From Bifidobacterium aerophilum (GTDB lineage: Bacteria > Actinomycetota > Actinomycetes > Actinomycetales > Bifidobacteriaceae): a DNA stretch of 63,558 nt. Position numbers and translations under genes: made by a program. Positions 24,646 to 33,589 of this stretch are shown here, piece by piece. Under the pieces are notes generated by a model, which did not search any database, had not been told where the DNA came from, and saw only the letters and a list, made by a program, of their open reading frames with translations. Every line of letters begins with the position of its first letter. The stretch's first letter is position 1. Location of the stretch: NCBI RefSeq assembly GCF_010667685.1, contig NZ_WHZW01000009.1:1-63558 (forward strand), written 5' to 3'.

Positions 24646-25998
24646 TCACTGCGCGTCGGACGGCTCCGCTGCGGGCTCGGCCGGCTGCTGGGCGGCACCG
24701 TCCGCGGCGTCGCCGGCGTTCTGCGCGTCATCGGCCGGGACGTCGGCGGCCGGAGCGGTCATGAAGTTGCCGAACGCGTTGGCGAACATCGCCTTGAGTT
24801 CGGTGACGCGCTGCGTGATCAGTGATTCGCGCTGCTGCAGTTCGGCGATGTGCGAGGTCAGACCGTCGATCTCGGCCTGCGCGGCCTGACGGCGGCTTTC
24901 GATCTGCGCGGCCGCGTCCGCGTCGGCCTTGTGCAGGATCTCGGCGGCCTGCGCCTGGGCCTCCTTGCGCTTGGTCGCCGAATACTCGTCGGCGTCCTCG
25001 CGCACGGTCTTGGCCTTGCCGATCAGCTCGTCGGCCTCCTTCTTGGCGGCGACGCGACGCTCCTCGAGATGCTCGAGCAGCTCGTTGACCTTCTTCGTGG
25101 CCTCGTCCTGCTGTGCGGCGATGTCGGTGCGGATCTGCTCGACCTCGGCGTTGACCTGGCTCATGGTCTTGGTGCGGTGCACCTCGGCCTCGTCGAGGAT
25201 GCCCTGCGCCTTGGAATTGGCGGCATCGGTGATTTCGGCGGCCTTGCGCTGCGCGTCGGACTTCATCTTGGAGACCTGTTCGCGCACGTCGGCGAGCTTC
25301 TTGTTCGCCTCGGCGAGCGCGGCCTCGATCTGGTCGTTGTTCTCGCTCTTGAGGCGGGTGATCTCCTCGCTGGCGGCCTTGCGCTGCGCCGCGATCTGCG
25401 CGGTGGCGGCGGCCTTGAGCTCGCTCAGTTCACGCTCCTGCTTGGCCTTCTCGGCGGCCATGCGCTTGGTGTGCTCCTCACGGGCGTTGTTGATCTCCAG
25501 ATCGGTGGCCTGACGCTGTTCGGACACGACCTTCGCGGTTTCGCCGCGCAGCTGGGCGGCCTCCTCCTGCGCCGCGGTGGTCGTGGTCTGCGCCTGGGTC
25601 CGTGCCTCGTGCAGGATGGACTTGGCCTTCGCGTTCGCGTCGTCGACGATGTGCTGCGCGTCGAGACGCGCGTTGTTGATCAGCGTTTCGGCCTGCGCCT
25701 GGGCCGCGTCCTTCGTGGACTTCGCGTCCTGCTTGGCACGCGACAGCAGTTCGGCGCTGGTCTGCTCGGCCGAGGCCAGCATCTGCTGGGCGTTCGCGCC
25801 GAGGGAGGCGAACGAGTTCTTCTGCGAGGACTTCTTGTTGCGCTCCTCCTGCAGCTGCGACTGCAGGGTCAGGATCTGACGGTCATACTGCTGGATCTGC
25901 TCACGCAGCGACACCAGCGTGTTCTGCGCCGTCTCGAACGCCTCGTCCACCTTCTCCTTGTCGTACCCCCGCAACACGATCGGGAAACGATCCACCAT
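24646..25998 (-). CDS. DivIVA-like coiled-coil cell-envelope protein
   Basis: 450 aa. The N-terminus MVDRFPIVLRGYDKEKVDEAFETAQ is the membrane-curvature-binding DivIVA motif. Residues about 30-420 are almost continuous coiled coil, rich in Ala, Glu, Gln and Lys, with repeated EAE/AAQAQAE heptads, followed by an acidic Ala/Pro tail. It probably organises polar growth or septation as a scaffold, like Wag31/Scy in other actinobacteria. It is longer than classical DivIVA, so it may be a second paralogue. ATG 25998 follows GAAAGGACG. Confidence 0.82.
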   Translation of the reverse strand: MVDRFPIVLRGYDKEKVDEAFETAQNTLVSLREQIQQYDRQILTLQSQLQEERNKKSSQKNSFASLGANAQQMLASAEQTSAELLSRAKQDAKSTKDAAQAQAETLINNARLDAQHIVDDANAKAKSILHEARTQAQTTTTAAQEEAAQLRGETAKVVSEQRQATDLEINNAREEHTKRMAAEKAKQERELSELKAAATAQIAAQRKAASEEITRLKSENNDQIEAALAEANKKLADVREQVSKMKSDAQRKAAEITDAANSKAQGILDEAEVHRTKTMSQVNAEVEQIRTDIAAQQDEATKKVNELLEHLEERRVAAKKEADELIGKAKTVREDADEYSATKRKEAQAQAAEILHKADADAAAQIESRRQAAQAEIDGLTSHIAELQQRESLITQRVTELKAMFANAFGNFMTAPAADVPADDAQNAGDAADGAAQQPAEPAAEPSDAQ

Positions 25999-26157
25999 GC
26001 CAACGTCCTTTCACCATCTGTTCAGACACCCCTAGTCCCGAGCGGGACCATCCACGCCAGAACTTTAGCGCATCCGAGCCGAATACATGCTGGATAACCA
26101 TCATTCTTACAGAAGCCACAATCTCTGTTCGAGAAACGACGCTTCCGGCCGGGCGAA

Positions 26158-26868
26158 TCAGGCGATCAGGATGTCTCCGGACGACGGTTCGAGCCGGTAA
26201 CGCGCCGTTTCGCGCACCACGTCTCCGCATGCCTCGATCAGGTGCTCCAACGGCACCCCGTGCCCCTGCGCGGCGCCCGTGGCACCGTCCGACGTCCCGT
26301 CCTCGGCGACGCGGGGCAGGCTGACGAATCCGCTGAGCACATGGTCCTGGCGCGCGGTCCAGTCGAGCAGCCGGTAGAACAGCGAGTTGCACACGAACGT
26401 GCCGGCGTCGGAACTGAGTGACGCGGGCACGCCGTCATGTGCGAAATCACGCAGGATCGACCGCAACGGCAGTCGCGTCCAGTACGCGGCCGGACCGTCC
26501 TCGCGGATCGGGCCGGTGGGCGGCGCCATGCCGTCGGCGTCGGGACGTCCGTCGCTGATCTGGTTCGTGGCACAGCGTTCGAGCATCACGCCGCGCGCCG
26601 TGTGCTTGAGTCCGGTGGCGATGACGATGTCCGGATGCACGGACTCCAATGCCTCGTGCAGCACGGCCCATGCGCGCGTGTAGCTGACCGGCAGGCTCAC
26701 CGCGTGGACGGTGACGCCGAATCCGCCGTCCGCCTCGTCGAATGGCGGCTGCGAGACGTCGAACGCGACGCCGCGTTGCGCGAGCGCGCGCGGCACCTCG
26801 ACGCACGGGTTGACGTCGACGCCGTCATAATGGTCGAATCCGGAAATCACCACGGTCAGCTGCTGCAT
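26158..26868 (-). CDS. Pyroglutamyl-peptidase-I-like protein lacking the catalytic histidine
   Basis: 236 aa of the C15 (Pcp) fold: ISGFDHYDGVDVNPC at the start, Glu97 in VMLERCATNQISDGRPD, and Cys160 in DAGTFVCNSLFY. In the family the catalytic His sits in (S/G)GF(I/V)H(V/L)P; here that position is Ser183 (LSGFVSLPR), with the loop one residue shorter. It may be inactive, or His176 may substitute. TAGGAT ends 7 nt before ATG 26868 and no convincing SD is needed, so it is probably leaderless. It lies 31 nt after ispD on the same strand. Confidence 0.8.
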   Translation of the reverse strand: MQQLTVVISGFDHYDGVDVNPCVEVPRALAQRGVAFDVSQPPFDEADGGFGVTVHAVSLPVSYTRAWAVLHEALESVHPDIVIATGLKHTARGVMLERCATNQISDGRPDADGMAPPTGPIREDGPAAYWTRLPLRSILRDFAHDGVPASLSSDAGTFVCNSLFYRLLDWTARQDHVLSGFVSLPRVAEDGTSDGATGAAQGHGVPLEHLIEACGDVVRETARYRLEPSSGDILIA

Positions 26869-26899
26869 GGTTCCCATCCTAACGGTTGCCGGCCGGCGG

Positions 26900-27799
26900 T
26901 TAGCGGCGCATGCCGCGCGCGGCCTCGGCGAAGATGGCGTGCATGCGGGCCTTGGCCTCCTCACGGGTCATCGTGCTGTGTTCGGACGGTCCGAACGACT
27001 CCACGGGATCGCCCGGACCGATCGCCATCCGCGCCGACGGCTCGCCGGTGCCGCCGCCGAGCCGGGCCGCCGCGATCCGTTCCGCGGTCGGAATGTCGGC
27101 GAGCGTCGTGATCTTCAGGTTCGTTTCGCTGCCGTCGACCACGGCGACCGCCGCGTCGGGCAGATAGTCAACGACGACGCGCGTGTCGTCGGTCGGATGG
27201 AACGACGGATCGGCCGACGCGAGTTCGTACGCGTGCCGGATCGTGTCGAACCGGAATGCCTGCGGCGTCTGCGCGCGGAACGTGTGCGGACGGTCGGGCA
27301 CCTGACGCACGACCTTGCGTCCGTCACGGAATTCGGTGAGCAATACGGTGTCGGTGCTGGCGAAGGCGACGGTGGCGGCGTCGAGTTCGTCGAGCGCGTC
27401 GATGCAGCCGTCGATCGAACGCTGCTCGACGAACGGACGGACCGCGTCGTGGATGAGGATCTTCGCATCGGCCGGGATGCCGGCGTCGGCGAGCGCCCCG
27501 AGCGCGGCCGCCGTGCTGTCGACGCGTTCCGCGCCGCCGTTGATGATCATGCGCACCTTCGGATAGCCGGCCTGCTCGATGAGTTCCTCGACGGTGGCGC
27601 GCACGGTCGGGTTGACCACGACGATGATGTCGGTGACGCGCGGGTTCTCCTCGAACGCCTCGATGCTCCAGCACACGATCGGCTTGCCGCCGACCGAGAC
27701 GAGCTGCTTGGGGTTGTTCGGGTCGAAACGGGTGCCGAACCCGGCCGCCAGCACGACCGCCACGACGGGCACGTTGGTTGCTCTCTTGCTCTGACTCAT
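26900..27799 (-). CDS. ispD: 2-C-methyl-D-erythritol 4-phosphate cytidylyltransferase
   Basis: 299 aa. It transfers CMP to MEP in non-mevalonate isoprenoid synthesis. Nucleotide-binding motif VLAAGFGTRFDPNNPKQLV, ERVDSTAAAL, and the IHDAVRPFVE and PHTFRAQTPQAF signatures fit IspD; the related TarI ribitol-5-phosphate enzyme cannot be fully excluded. The last ~60 residues are an unusual extension rich in Gly, Pro, Arg and Ala. The start is ATG 27799; TACGGT lies 7 nt upstream, consistent with a leaderless message. Confidence 0.82.
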   Translation of the reverse strand: MSQSKRATNVPVVAVVLAAGFGTRFDPNNPKQLVSVGGKPIVCWSIEAFEENPRVTDIIVVVNPTVRATVEELIEQAGYPKVRMIINGGAERVDSTAAALGALADAGIPADAKILIHDAVRPFVEQRSIDGCIDALDELDAATVAFASTDTVLLTEFRDGRKVVRQVPDRPHTFRAQTPQAFRFDTIRHAYELASADPSFHPTDDTRVVVDYLPDAAVAVVDGSETNLKITTLADIPTAERIAAARLGGGTGEPSARMAIGPGDPVESFGPSEHSTMTREEAKARMHAIFAEAARGMRR

Positions 27800-27884
27800 A
27801 GGCACCACCGTAATTCGTGCAGGGACAAATGTGACATGCACCACACCGCTTCTGCACGGAATATGCGCGGTTACCCCATTGTCC

Positions 27885-28036
27885 GCTCCCCCTTGTCAGG
27901 GGAAGCCGTCCAGTGCTTCAAACCAACTTCTCGCTCCCTCTCCAGGGGAGCCGCTTCTCGCATGTGCGCTCGTTCCGTAATCACTTCTTGCTCCCCCTTG
28001 TCAGGGAGAGCTGTCGGCGAAGCCGACTGAGAGGGC
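27885..28036. repeat. Three-unit GCTCCCCC palindromic repeat cluster
   Basis: Units start at 27885, 27933 and 27990 (48 and 57 bp apart). Each is a short palindrome, GCTCCCCCTTGTCAGGGG-like. The third extends into AGCTGTCGGCGAAGCCGACTGAGAGGG, with a second hairpin. It lies in the intergenic region between ispD and the YfiH/LACC1 gene; a homologous cluster is at 51828-51996. Confidence 0.85.
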
Positions 28037-28083
28037 GCCGAAGCCACCACGTCAGATCAGCATGACATCCCCACCACACGCCT

Positions 28084-29097
28084 CTACTGCATCATGATCA
28101 ACGCAAGCAGGCGTCCCTCGCGCTGCTTGCCGGCGAGGACCGCACGGCGATGCGAGTACCACAGCGGGTTTTCGAGCGTGCACATGCTGTGGCTCACGTT
28201 CGCGATGCGCTCGTCGAGATCGACCGGACCTTCGCCGTCGGTCCTACACAGCGCGGCGAGCTCCTCGTCGGCTTCGAGGTATTGCGTGGCGGCGTGGACG
28301 CGCGGCATGGAGTCGACGACCTGGTTCACGCCGGCGAACGCGAGGTCGATCATCGCGGCCTCGGCGATGTCGATGCCCGCGCCGCCGAAGCGCGTGACCG
28401 TCTTGGTGAGCGGGAACCGGTTCTGGAATTCGTCGGCGACCTCGTTGCCGACCTCGTAGCAGTCGCCGCAGATGCGCGGTCCCAACGTGGCGACGATGCG
28501 GCCGCGCTCGGCCCCCTTGGCGACCATGAGATCGACGGTTTCGCCGATCACGCCCTTGACGAGTCCTCGGCGGCCGCAATGAGCCGCGCCGATCACGCCG
28601 GCGACCGGGTCGGCGAACAGGACCGGCAGGCAGTCGGCGGCGAACATGCCGAGCGCGACGCCCTTGCGGCTGGTCACCTGGCCGTCCGCCTCGACCACGA
28701 CCGGATCGGCGCCGTCCGTAACGCTCTGGCCGGGCGTACCGGACACGTCGAATCCGAACGGCGTATTGAGATGCCACGATTCGTCCACGTCGACCGCCGT
28801 CGCCGAATGCACCTGGCTGACCAGTGACAGGCCGCAGCCGAGCTGCTTGGCGAGCGCCACACGGTTCGCTTCGATGGCGGCCGGAGCGTCGCCGGATTTG
28901 CCGCCGAGATTGCAGTCGCCGAAGTCACCGGCGCTCACGCCGCCGAGGCGCGTCGTGTACACGACCGTCACGCCGGGGGCGAGCGCGATCGGGATCGTCA
29001 CCGGGATCGGGTTGCCGGCTTCGTCGGTCGGGCTGATCGCGTTGCTGTCGAGAATGCCGTCGTCATACTGCGGTTCGTTGTTCGTCTCGTTGCTCAT
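28084..29097 (-). CDS. YfiH/LACC1-family purine nucleoside phosphorylase/polyphenol oxidase
   Basis: 337 aa, DUF152/Cu-oxidase_4 family; characterised members phosphorolyse purine nucleosides and deaminate adenosine. The metal ligands are visible: His in SLVSQVHSATAVDVDESW, Cys in FAADCLPVLFADP and His in VIGAAHCGRRGLVKG. The start is ATG 29097 with TAGGAT 7 nt upstream, the same arrangement as the Pcp-like gene, so it is probably leaderless. It is divergent from the U32 gene with 78 bp between start codons. Older annotation as laccase is probably misleading. Confidence 0.88.
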   Translation of the reverse strand: MSNETNNEPQYDDGILDSNAISPTDEAGNPIPVTIPIALAPGVTVVYTTRLGGVSAGDFGDCNLGGKSGDAPAAIEANRVALAKQLGCGLSLVSQVHSATAVDVDESWHLNTPFGFDVSGTPGQSVTDGADPVVVEADGQVTSRKGVALGMFAADCLPVLFADPVAGVIGAAHCGRRGLVKGVIGETVDLMVAKGAERGRIVATLGPRICGDCYEVGNEVADEFQNRFPLTKTVTRFGGAGIDIAEAAMIDLAFAGVNQVVDSMPRVHAATQYLEADEELAALCRTDGEGPVDLDERIANVSHSMCTLENPLWYSHRRAVLAGKQREGRLLALIMMQ

Positions 29098-29175
29098 GGC
29101 TCCCATCCTAGCGGGGCGGCGGGGCCATTGCCCGCGCGGCGAAATGCCGTACCGGTTCCCGTCTACACTGATCTG

Positions 29176-30849
29176 GTGCTTATTGACGAATCGACTGCTT
29201 CCCTGACCTCTGACACCGGCGGCTCCGGCGCGCTTCGGCTGCCGCGCCGCCGCAAGCCCGAAGTGCTCGCGCCCGCCGGCAACCTGCGCGGGCTGAAGAC
29301 CGCGGTGGACTTCGGCGCGGACGCCGTCTACTGCGGCGGCAAGGCGTTCGGCATGCGATCCGCCCCGAAGAACCTGAGCCTTGCGGACTTCGAGGAGGGC
29401 GCCCGCTACGCCCACGATCGCGGCGCCCGCGTGTACGTGACGCTCAACGTGCTGCCGCGCAACGCCGAGGTCGAGGCGATGCGCGAATACATCGGCCAGC
29501 TCAAGGACACCGGCATCGACGCGATGATCGTCACCGACATCGGCGTGATGATGATGGCGCATCAGATCGCCCCCTGCGTGGAGCTGCACGTCTCCACGCA
29601 GGCCGGCGTGACCAATTACGGCGCGGCGCAGGCGCTGTACGAGTTCGGCGCGCGCCGCGTCGTGCTCGCCCGCGAGATGGACCTGCAGGCCGTGCGCGAC
29701 ATCCGCGCGCGCATCCCCGACGACATGGACATCGAATGCTTCGTGCACGGCGCGATGTGCATGGCGTTCTCCGGCCGATGCCTGTTCTCCAACTACCTGA
29801 CCGGCCGCGACGGCAATCACGGCGAATGCGCGCAGCCGTGCCGTTGGAAGTATTCGATCGTCGAGGAGAAACGCCCCGGCCAGTACTTCCCGATCGAGCA
29901 GACCTCGGAGGGCGCGTACCTGTTCAATTCGCAGGACATGTGCATGCTCGACCACATCGACGACCTCATCGACTCGGGCGCGACGAGCCTGAAGATCGAA
30001 GGGCGATCGAAGTCGGCGTATTACATCGCGGCGATGACGAACGCGTACAAGATCGCGGTGAACGAATACATGGTGCAGCGCGGGTTCGAGGACGCGTCCG
30101 GGGCGGTGCTCAAGCCGTTCCGCGACCGCGTGATCCGCGAGGGCGATCCCGATTACGCCGAGTCGATCGAAGCCGCGCCGGATGCGATCGAACGCGACGC
30201 CGACAAGGCGTTCGCCGGCATGCCCGGCGGCGACATGGGACTCGAGTTCGGAGGCAACGATCCGGCCGGATCCGCGCCCGCGTCCGACACCGAGGATGCC
30301 GCGGCCCGCTCCGCCGGCGGCGCCAGGCTCGACGACCTGAGCTATCGTGCCCGCAGCGCCCGCCGCAAGTCGAACACGGCCGAGGAGGTGCTGCCCGAGG
30401 GCTGGCACCATGCGAAGGTTCGCCCGGCGGAGCCGGTCACGCTGCCCGATTGGCTGCTCGACGAACCCGACAAGGTCGCGCACCGCGACTATTCGACCGG
30501 CTTCTATTATCCGGAGCACAAGGTCACGCAGAACACCGACCGTTCCGCGTATTTCCGCGCGTGGATGGTCGTGGGCGAAGTGCTTGACTGGACGCCGGAC
30601 GAGGGCGGTCGCGTGACGCTGATGAGCCGCAACAAGATCGTGGCCGGTCAGGAGATCGAATTCCTGCTGCCCGGCGAACGCCCGTTCGCCTACACCGTGC
30701 CGGCCGGCGGGTTCCGCGACGCGGACGGTCACTGGGTCGAGGCGATCAACAATCCGGCCCATGTGTTCTCGATGCCGTGTCCGCACCCGGTGCCGCACAA
30801 CGCCGCGATCCGCTCGCGCACGAAGAAACCGACGCTCAAGGCGGAGTAA
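29176..30849 (+). CDS. U32-family peptidase-like protein (TrhP/RlhA type)
   Basis: 557 aa. Homologues hydroxylate tRNA or rRNA bases (TrhP, RlhA) rather than acting as collagenases. The U32 core is clear: PEVLAPAGNLRGLKTAVDFGADAVYCGG, HVSTQAGVTNYGAAQ, ECFVHGAMCMAFSGRCLFSNY and GECAQPCRW, with the conserved Cys set. A Gly/Asp/Ala-rich insert (about 325-400) separates it from the C-terminal domain. The start is GTG 29176: TACACT ends 6 nt before it and no ribosome-binding site is present, so it is probably leaderless; upstream frame to 29128 is not supported. Confidence 0.87.
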   Translation: MLIDESTASLTSDTGGSGALRLPRRRKPEVLAPAGNLRGLKTAVDFGADAVYCGGKAFGMRSAPKNLSLADFEEGARYAHDRGARVYVTLNVLPRNAEVEAMREYIGQLKDTGIDAMIVTDIGVMMMAHQIAPCVELHVSTQAGVTNYGAAQALYEFGARRVVLAREMDLQAVRDIRARIPDDMDIECFVHGAMCMAFSGRCLFSNYLTGRDGNHGECAQPCRWKYSIVEEKRPGQYFPIEQTSEGAYLFNSQDMCMLDHIDDLIDSGATSLKIEGRSKSAYYIAAMTNAYKIAVNEYMVQRGFEDASGAVLKPFRDRVIREGDPDYAESIEAAPDAIERDADKAFAGMPGGDMGLEFGGNDPAGSAPASDTEDAAARSAGGARLDDLSYRARSARRKSNTAEEVLPEGWHHAKVRPAEPVTLPDWLLDEPDKVAHRDYSTGFYYPEHKVTQNTDRSAYFRAWMVVGEVLDWTPDEGGRVTLMSRNKIVAGQEIEFLLPGERPFAYTVPAGGFRDADGHWVEAINNPAHVFSMPCPHPVPHNAAIRSRTKKPTLKAE

Positions 30850-30863
30850 CAGACGCCGATAAC

Positions 30864-31084
30864 GGCTTTCCCGGAACTTTGAGGCAGTTTCACCAAAATG
30901 CAGGGGTCTTTCTCAAAACTTTGAGGCAGGCGTCTCTCTCGACCGCCCACAGCACCCACCTTATGACGCCAAAACGTCACAAAGGTCAGGAACGTCTGAG
31001 ACGTGTTGCGGAAGGGACTGCCTCAAAGTTTTGAGAAAGACCCCTGCAACAGGCCCTGACCTACCTCAAGGTTCCGAGAAAGCC
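30864..31084. repeat. Nested inverted-repeat element, copy B (221 bp)
   Basis: Inner arms 30901-30929 and 31018-31046 are perfect 29-bp complements (each contains TCTCAAAACTTTGAGGCAG). Outer arms 30864-30887 and 31061-31084 match with 3 mismatches in 24 bp. The 88-bp core is non-coding and has its own small palindromes. It fills the gap between the convergent U32 and LysE genes. Copy A is at 21281-21490. Confidence 0.92.
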
Positions 31085-31129
31085 GCTTGTTTTACCGTTT
31101 CGACGCAATCCGAAAGCGCAGGGACAGCG

Positions 31130-31801
31130 TCACAGCACAGCGAGCACGAAATCGGCGAGGAGCTTGACGCCGTAGAGGGTGATGACGCCGCCGCACACGC
31201 GGTTGAGCACGGCGATGATCTTCGGGCTGAACCGGTGCGCGAACGCGTTGATGACCAGAGTAAGGGTCAGGAACCACAGCACGGACGCGGTTTCCACGCC
31301 GGTGATGAACGGGGTGGACTGTTGCGCGCTGAGGGTGGCGCTGAACGCGCCGAGCATCAGCGTGCCGTCGATGAGGGCCTGCGGGTTGAGCCAGGTGACC
31401 GCGCAGGCGGTGCCGATCGTGTCGAGCAGGCCGCGCATGCCGAGATGTTTGATCGGAACGACGGTATTTTCGCGGACGTCGGTCACGGCATCCGCCGCGC
31501 CCGACGTGGCCACGGCCGCCGTTTTCTTCGGGAACACCAGTCCCCAACCGATCTTCACGACGACCAGTCCGCCGACGCCGAGCACGACGGTCTGCAGCGC
31601 CGGATGCGCCTGCATGAGCGCGCCGACCCCGAAGAAGCACGACAGCGACAGCGCCATGTCGAAGCAGATGACGATCAGCGCGGTGATGAGCGCGTTGCGG
31701 CGCGTGCGGGTGAGCGCCGAGTTGATGACGAACAGGTTCTGCATGCCGATCGGCGCGATGTACGCCAGGCCCATCGTCAGTCCCTGCAGATAAAACCCCA
31801 T
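31130..31801 (-). CDS. LysE/ArgO-family amino-acid exporter
   Basis: 223 aa, six membrane segments. The start MGFYLQGLTMGLAYIAPIGMQNLFVIN is the LysE signature; the second half has AVTWLNPQALIDGTLMLGAF. It exports basic or other amino acids. ATG 31801 follows AAGGAGACGG. It is divergent from a MocR-type regulator, with repeated CCAA motifs in between, so that regulator probably controls it. Confidence 0.9.
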   Translation of the reverse strand: MGFYLQGLTMGLAYIAPIGMQNLFVINSALTRTRRNALITALIVICFDMALSLSCFFGVGALMQAHPALQTVVLGVGGLVVVKIGWGLVFPKKTAAVATSGAADAVTDVRENTVVPIKHLGMRGLLDTIGTACAVTWLNPQALIDGTLMLGAFSATLSAQQSTPFITGVETASVLWFLTLTLVINAFAHRFSPKIIAVLNRVCGGVITLYGVKLLADFVLAVL

Positions 31802-31860
31802 GCCCGTCTCCTTATCGTTCGCACGTGTAGCAATGCATCGCGCCCGCTCAGCCAATCCAG

Positions 31861-32020
31861 TTTGGCTGGTTCATATCAACCCAACCAAATCAACCAAACC
31901 GGCCCGGCAAAACCGCTTGTTTCATAGCAGCCATCCTGTATTCTACGAACGCGAGTACAATCGGCAACCAGCCAAATATCCATCGCACATCCCAACCAAA
32001 CCAAACAAAACCACAATCCG
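31861..32020. promoter_or_regulatory. Operator-like repeats between lysE and mocR genes
   Basis: An 11-bp inverted repeat TTTGGCTGGTT (31861-31871) / AACCAGCCAAA (31966-31976) and a run of AACCAAA direct repeats (31882-31900, 31992-32012) fill the shared 240-bp promoter region. MocR regulators are known to bind direct and inverted repeats in such divergent regions. TACAAT (31956-31961) could be the -10 for the regulator. Confidence 0.55.
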
Positions 32021-32041
32021 CCTCGCAGAATCGAGCCGCTC

Positions 32042-33589
32042 ATGCCACGCCCCGCCCTGCTCGTCATCGACTGGGAACCCGACCGCACCGCGCCTGAACC
32101 CGTCACCGAGCAGATCGTGGACTACATGTGCCGGCAGATCTCGTCGGGCTCATGGCCGATCGGATCACGACTGCCGTCCCAGCGCGCGATGGCGGACGCG
32201 TTCCAGGTCAACCGTTCCACGGTGATCGCCGCAATCAACGAACTGGCCGACTACGGCATCGTCGAGGGCCTGCACGGCGCGGGCACGCGCATCGTGAGCA
32301 ACACCTGGTCGCTGATGCTGCCGGGCGCTCCCGACTGGGCCGATTACGTTTCGTCCGGCTTCTTCAAGGCGAACAACGCGACGATCCAAACCATCAACCG
32401 CATGGAGTTTGAACGCGGCGTCACGCGGCTCGGCACGGGCGAGCTCGATCCGCGCCTGTTCCCGCGCGACATGTGGCGTCGCGTGGCCGGCGAGGCCGCG
32501 AACGAGATCGATGCGCTCGGATACCCGGATCCCGAGGGCATGCCGGTGCTGCGCGAGGCGATCGTCGCGCACATGCGCGCGACCGGCATCGACTGCGAGC
32601 CGGAGCAGATTCTGGTCACGTCGGGCGCATTGCAGGCGTTGCAGATGATTTCGGTGAGCCTGCTGTCGGCCGGATCGACGGTGATCGCGGAGGCGCCAAG
32701 CTATATCAAGTCGCTGCAGGTGTTCCAGTCGGCGGGAATGCGGCTGGCCGGCGTGCCGATGGACGGCGACGGCCTGGATGTCGCCGCGCTGCGGACTCTG
32801 GTGGACGGGCGCGACGCCAGGCGGGGCGCGGTGCTGTATACGATCCCGACGAATCACAATCCGACCGGCATCACGATGAGCGAGGCGCGACGCCGCGAGC
32901 TGATCGACTGCTGCGAGGCGGACCGGTTGCCGATCATCGAGGACGGAGCGTACCAGGACCTGTATTTCGGCGACGGCGATACGACGAGGAACGTTACGGA
33001 CACGGCGACGAGAACGTCGGGAAGCACGGACACGGCACCCGGCGCCACGCGCACGCCCACACCGCTCAAGTCGTTGGACAGGACCGGCATGGTGATCACG
33101 CTCGGCAGCGCTTCGAAGTCGCTCGCACCGGGATTGCGTATCGGCTGGATCGTGGCCGACCGGCGCATCGTGCACCGGCTGGCCGACGTGAAGATGCAGA
33201 TGGATTACGGCGCCAGCGTGCTCAGCCAGTGGGTGTTCGCCCGGTTCCTGTCGAGCGGCCTGTACGACGAATATCTGACGGGCCTGAAGCGCGAGTTGCG
33301 ACGGCGGCGCGACGCGGCGCTTGACACGTTGGACCGTCTGTTCGGCGGGATGGCGCATTGGACGACGCCGCAGGGAGGGTTTTACATCTGGCTGACGTTC
33401 GACCGACCGGTCAGGATCGGCCGGCTGTTCCAGCTCGCCCTGGATCGGGGCGTACTGCTGAACCCGGGCGACATCTACGATTTCGAGGGCGACAATTCGC
33501 TGCGTCTGAGCTACTCGTACACCACGCCCGAGGAGTTCGCGCGGGCGGCGGCGGTATTGGCCGCCGCGGCGCGCGAGCTGGGTGCGTGA
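32042..33589 (+). CDS. MocR/PdxR-type GntR regulator with aminotransferase domain
   Basis: 515 aa. N-terminal GntR winged helix (VTEQIVDYMCRQISSGSWPIGSRLPSQRAMADAFQVNRSTVIAAINEL, residues 20-70) joined to a fold-type I aminotransferase-like domain with the PLP lysine in LGSASKSLAPGLRIGWI and YTIPTNHNPTG. A short acidic/Thr-rich insert (about 310-335) interrupts the domain. It probably senses PLP or an amino-acid adduct and regulates the divergent exporter. The stop abuts the next gene's stop on the other strand (TGATCA) with no spacer. Confidence 0.9.
   Translation: MPRPALLVIDWEPDRTAPEPVTEQIVDYMCRQISSGSWPIGSRLPSQRAMADAFQVNRSTVIAAINELADYGIVEGLHGAGTRIVSNTWSLMLPGAPDWADYVSSGFFKANNATIQTINRMEFERGVTRLGTGELDPRLFPRDMWRRVAGEAANEIDALGYPDPEGMPVLREAIVAHMRATGIDCEPEQILVTSGALQALQMISVSLLSAGSTVIAEAPSYIKSLQVFQSAGMRLAGVPMDGDGLDVAALRTLVDGRDARRGAVLYTIPTNHNPTGITMSEARRRELIDCCEADRLPIIEDGAYQDLYFGDGDTTRNVTDTATRTSGSTDTAPGATRTPTPLKSLDRTGMVITLGSASKSLAPGLRIGWIVADRRIVHRLADVKMQMDYGASVLSQWVFARFLSSGLYDEYLTGLKRELRRRRDAALDTLDRLFGGMAHWTTPQGGFYIWLTFDRPVRIGRLFQLALDRGVLLNPGDIYDFEGDNSLRLSYSYTTPEEFARAAAVLAAAARELGA

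Noticed and set aside
23058..24764. 568-aa plus-strand frame
   Set aside because: Antisense to pepC; repetitive Val/Leu/Gly/Arg composition without any domain.
26900..27799. TarI (ribitol-5-phosphate cytidylyltransferase)
   Set aside because: No teichoic-acid or TarJ-like gene nearby, and the motifs fit IspD better, though the two are close.
28084..30798. A 904-aa minus-strand frame suggesting a fusion of YfiH/LACC1 to another protein
   Set aside because: The extra 567 residues are antisense to the U32 gene; the real start is at 29097 with its own promoter.
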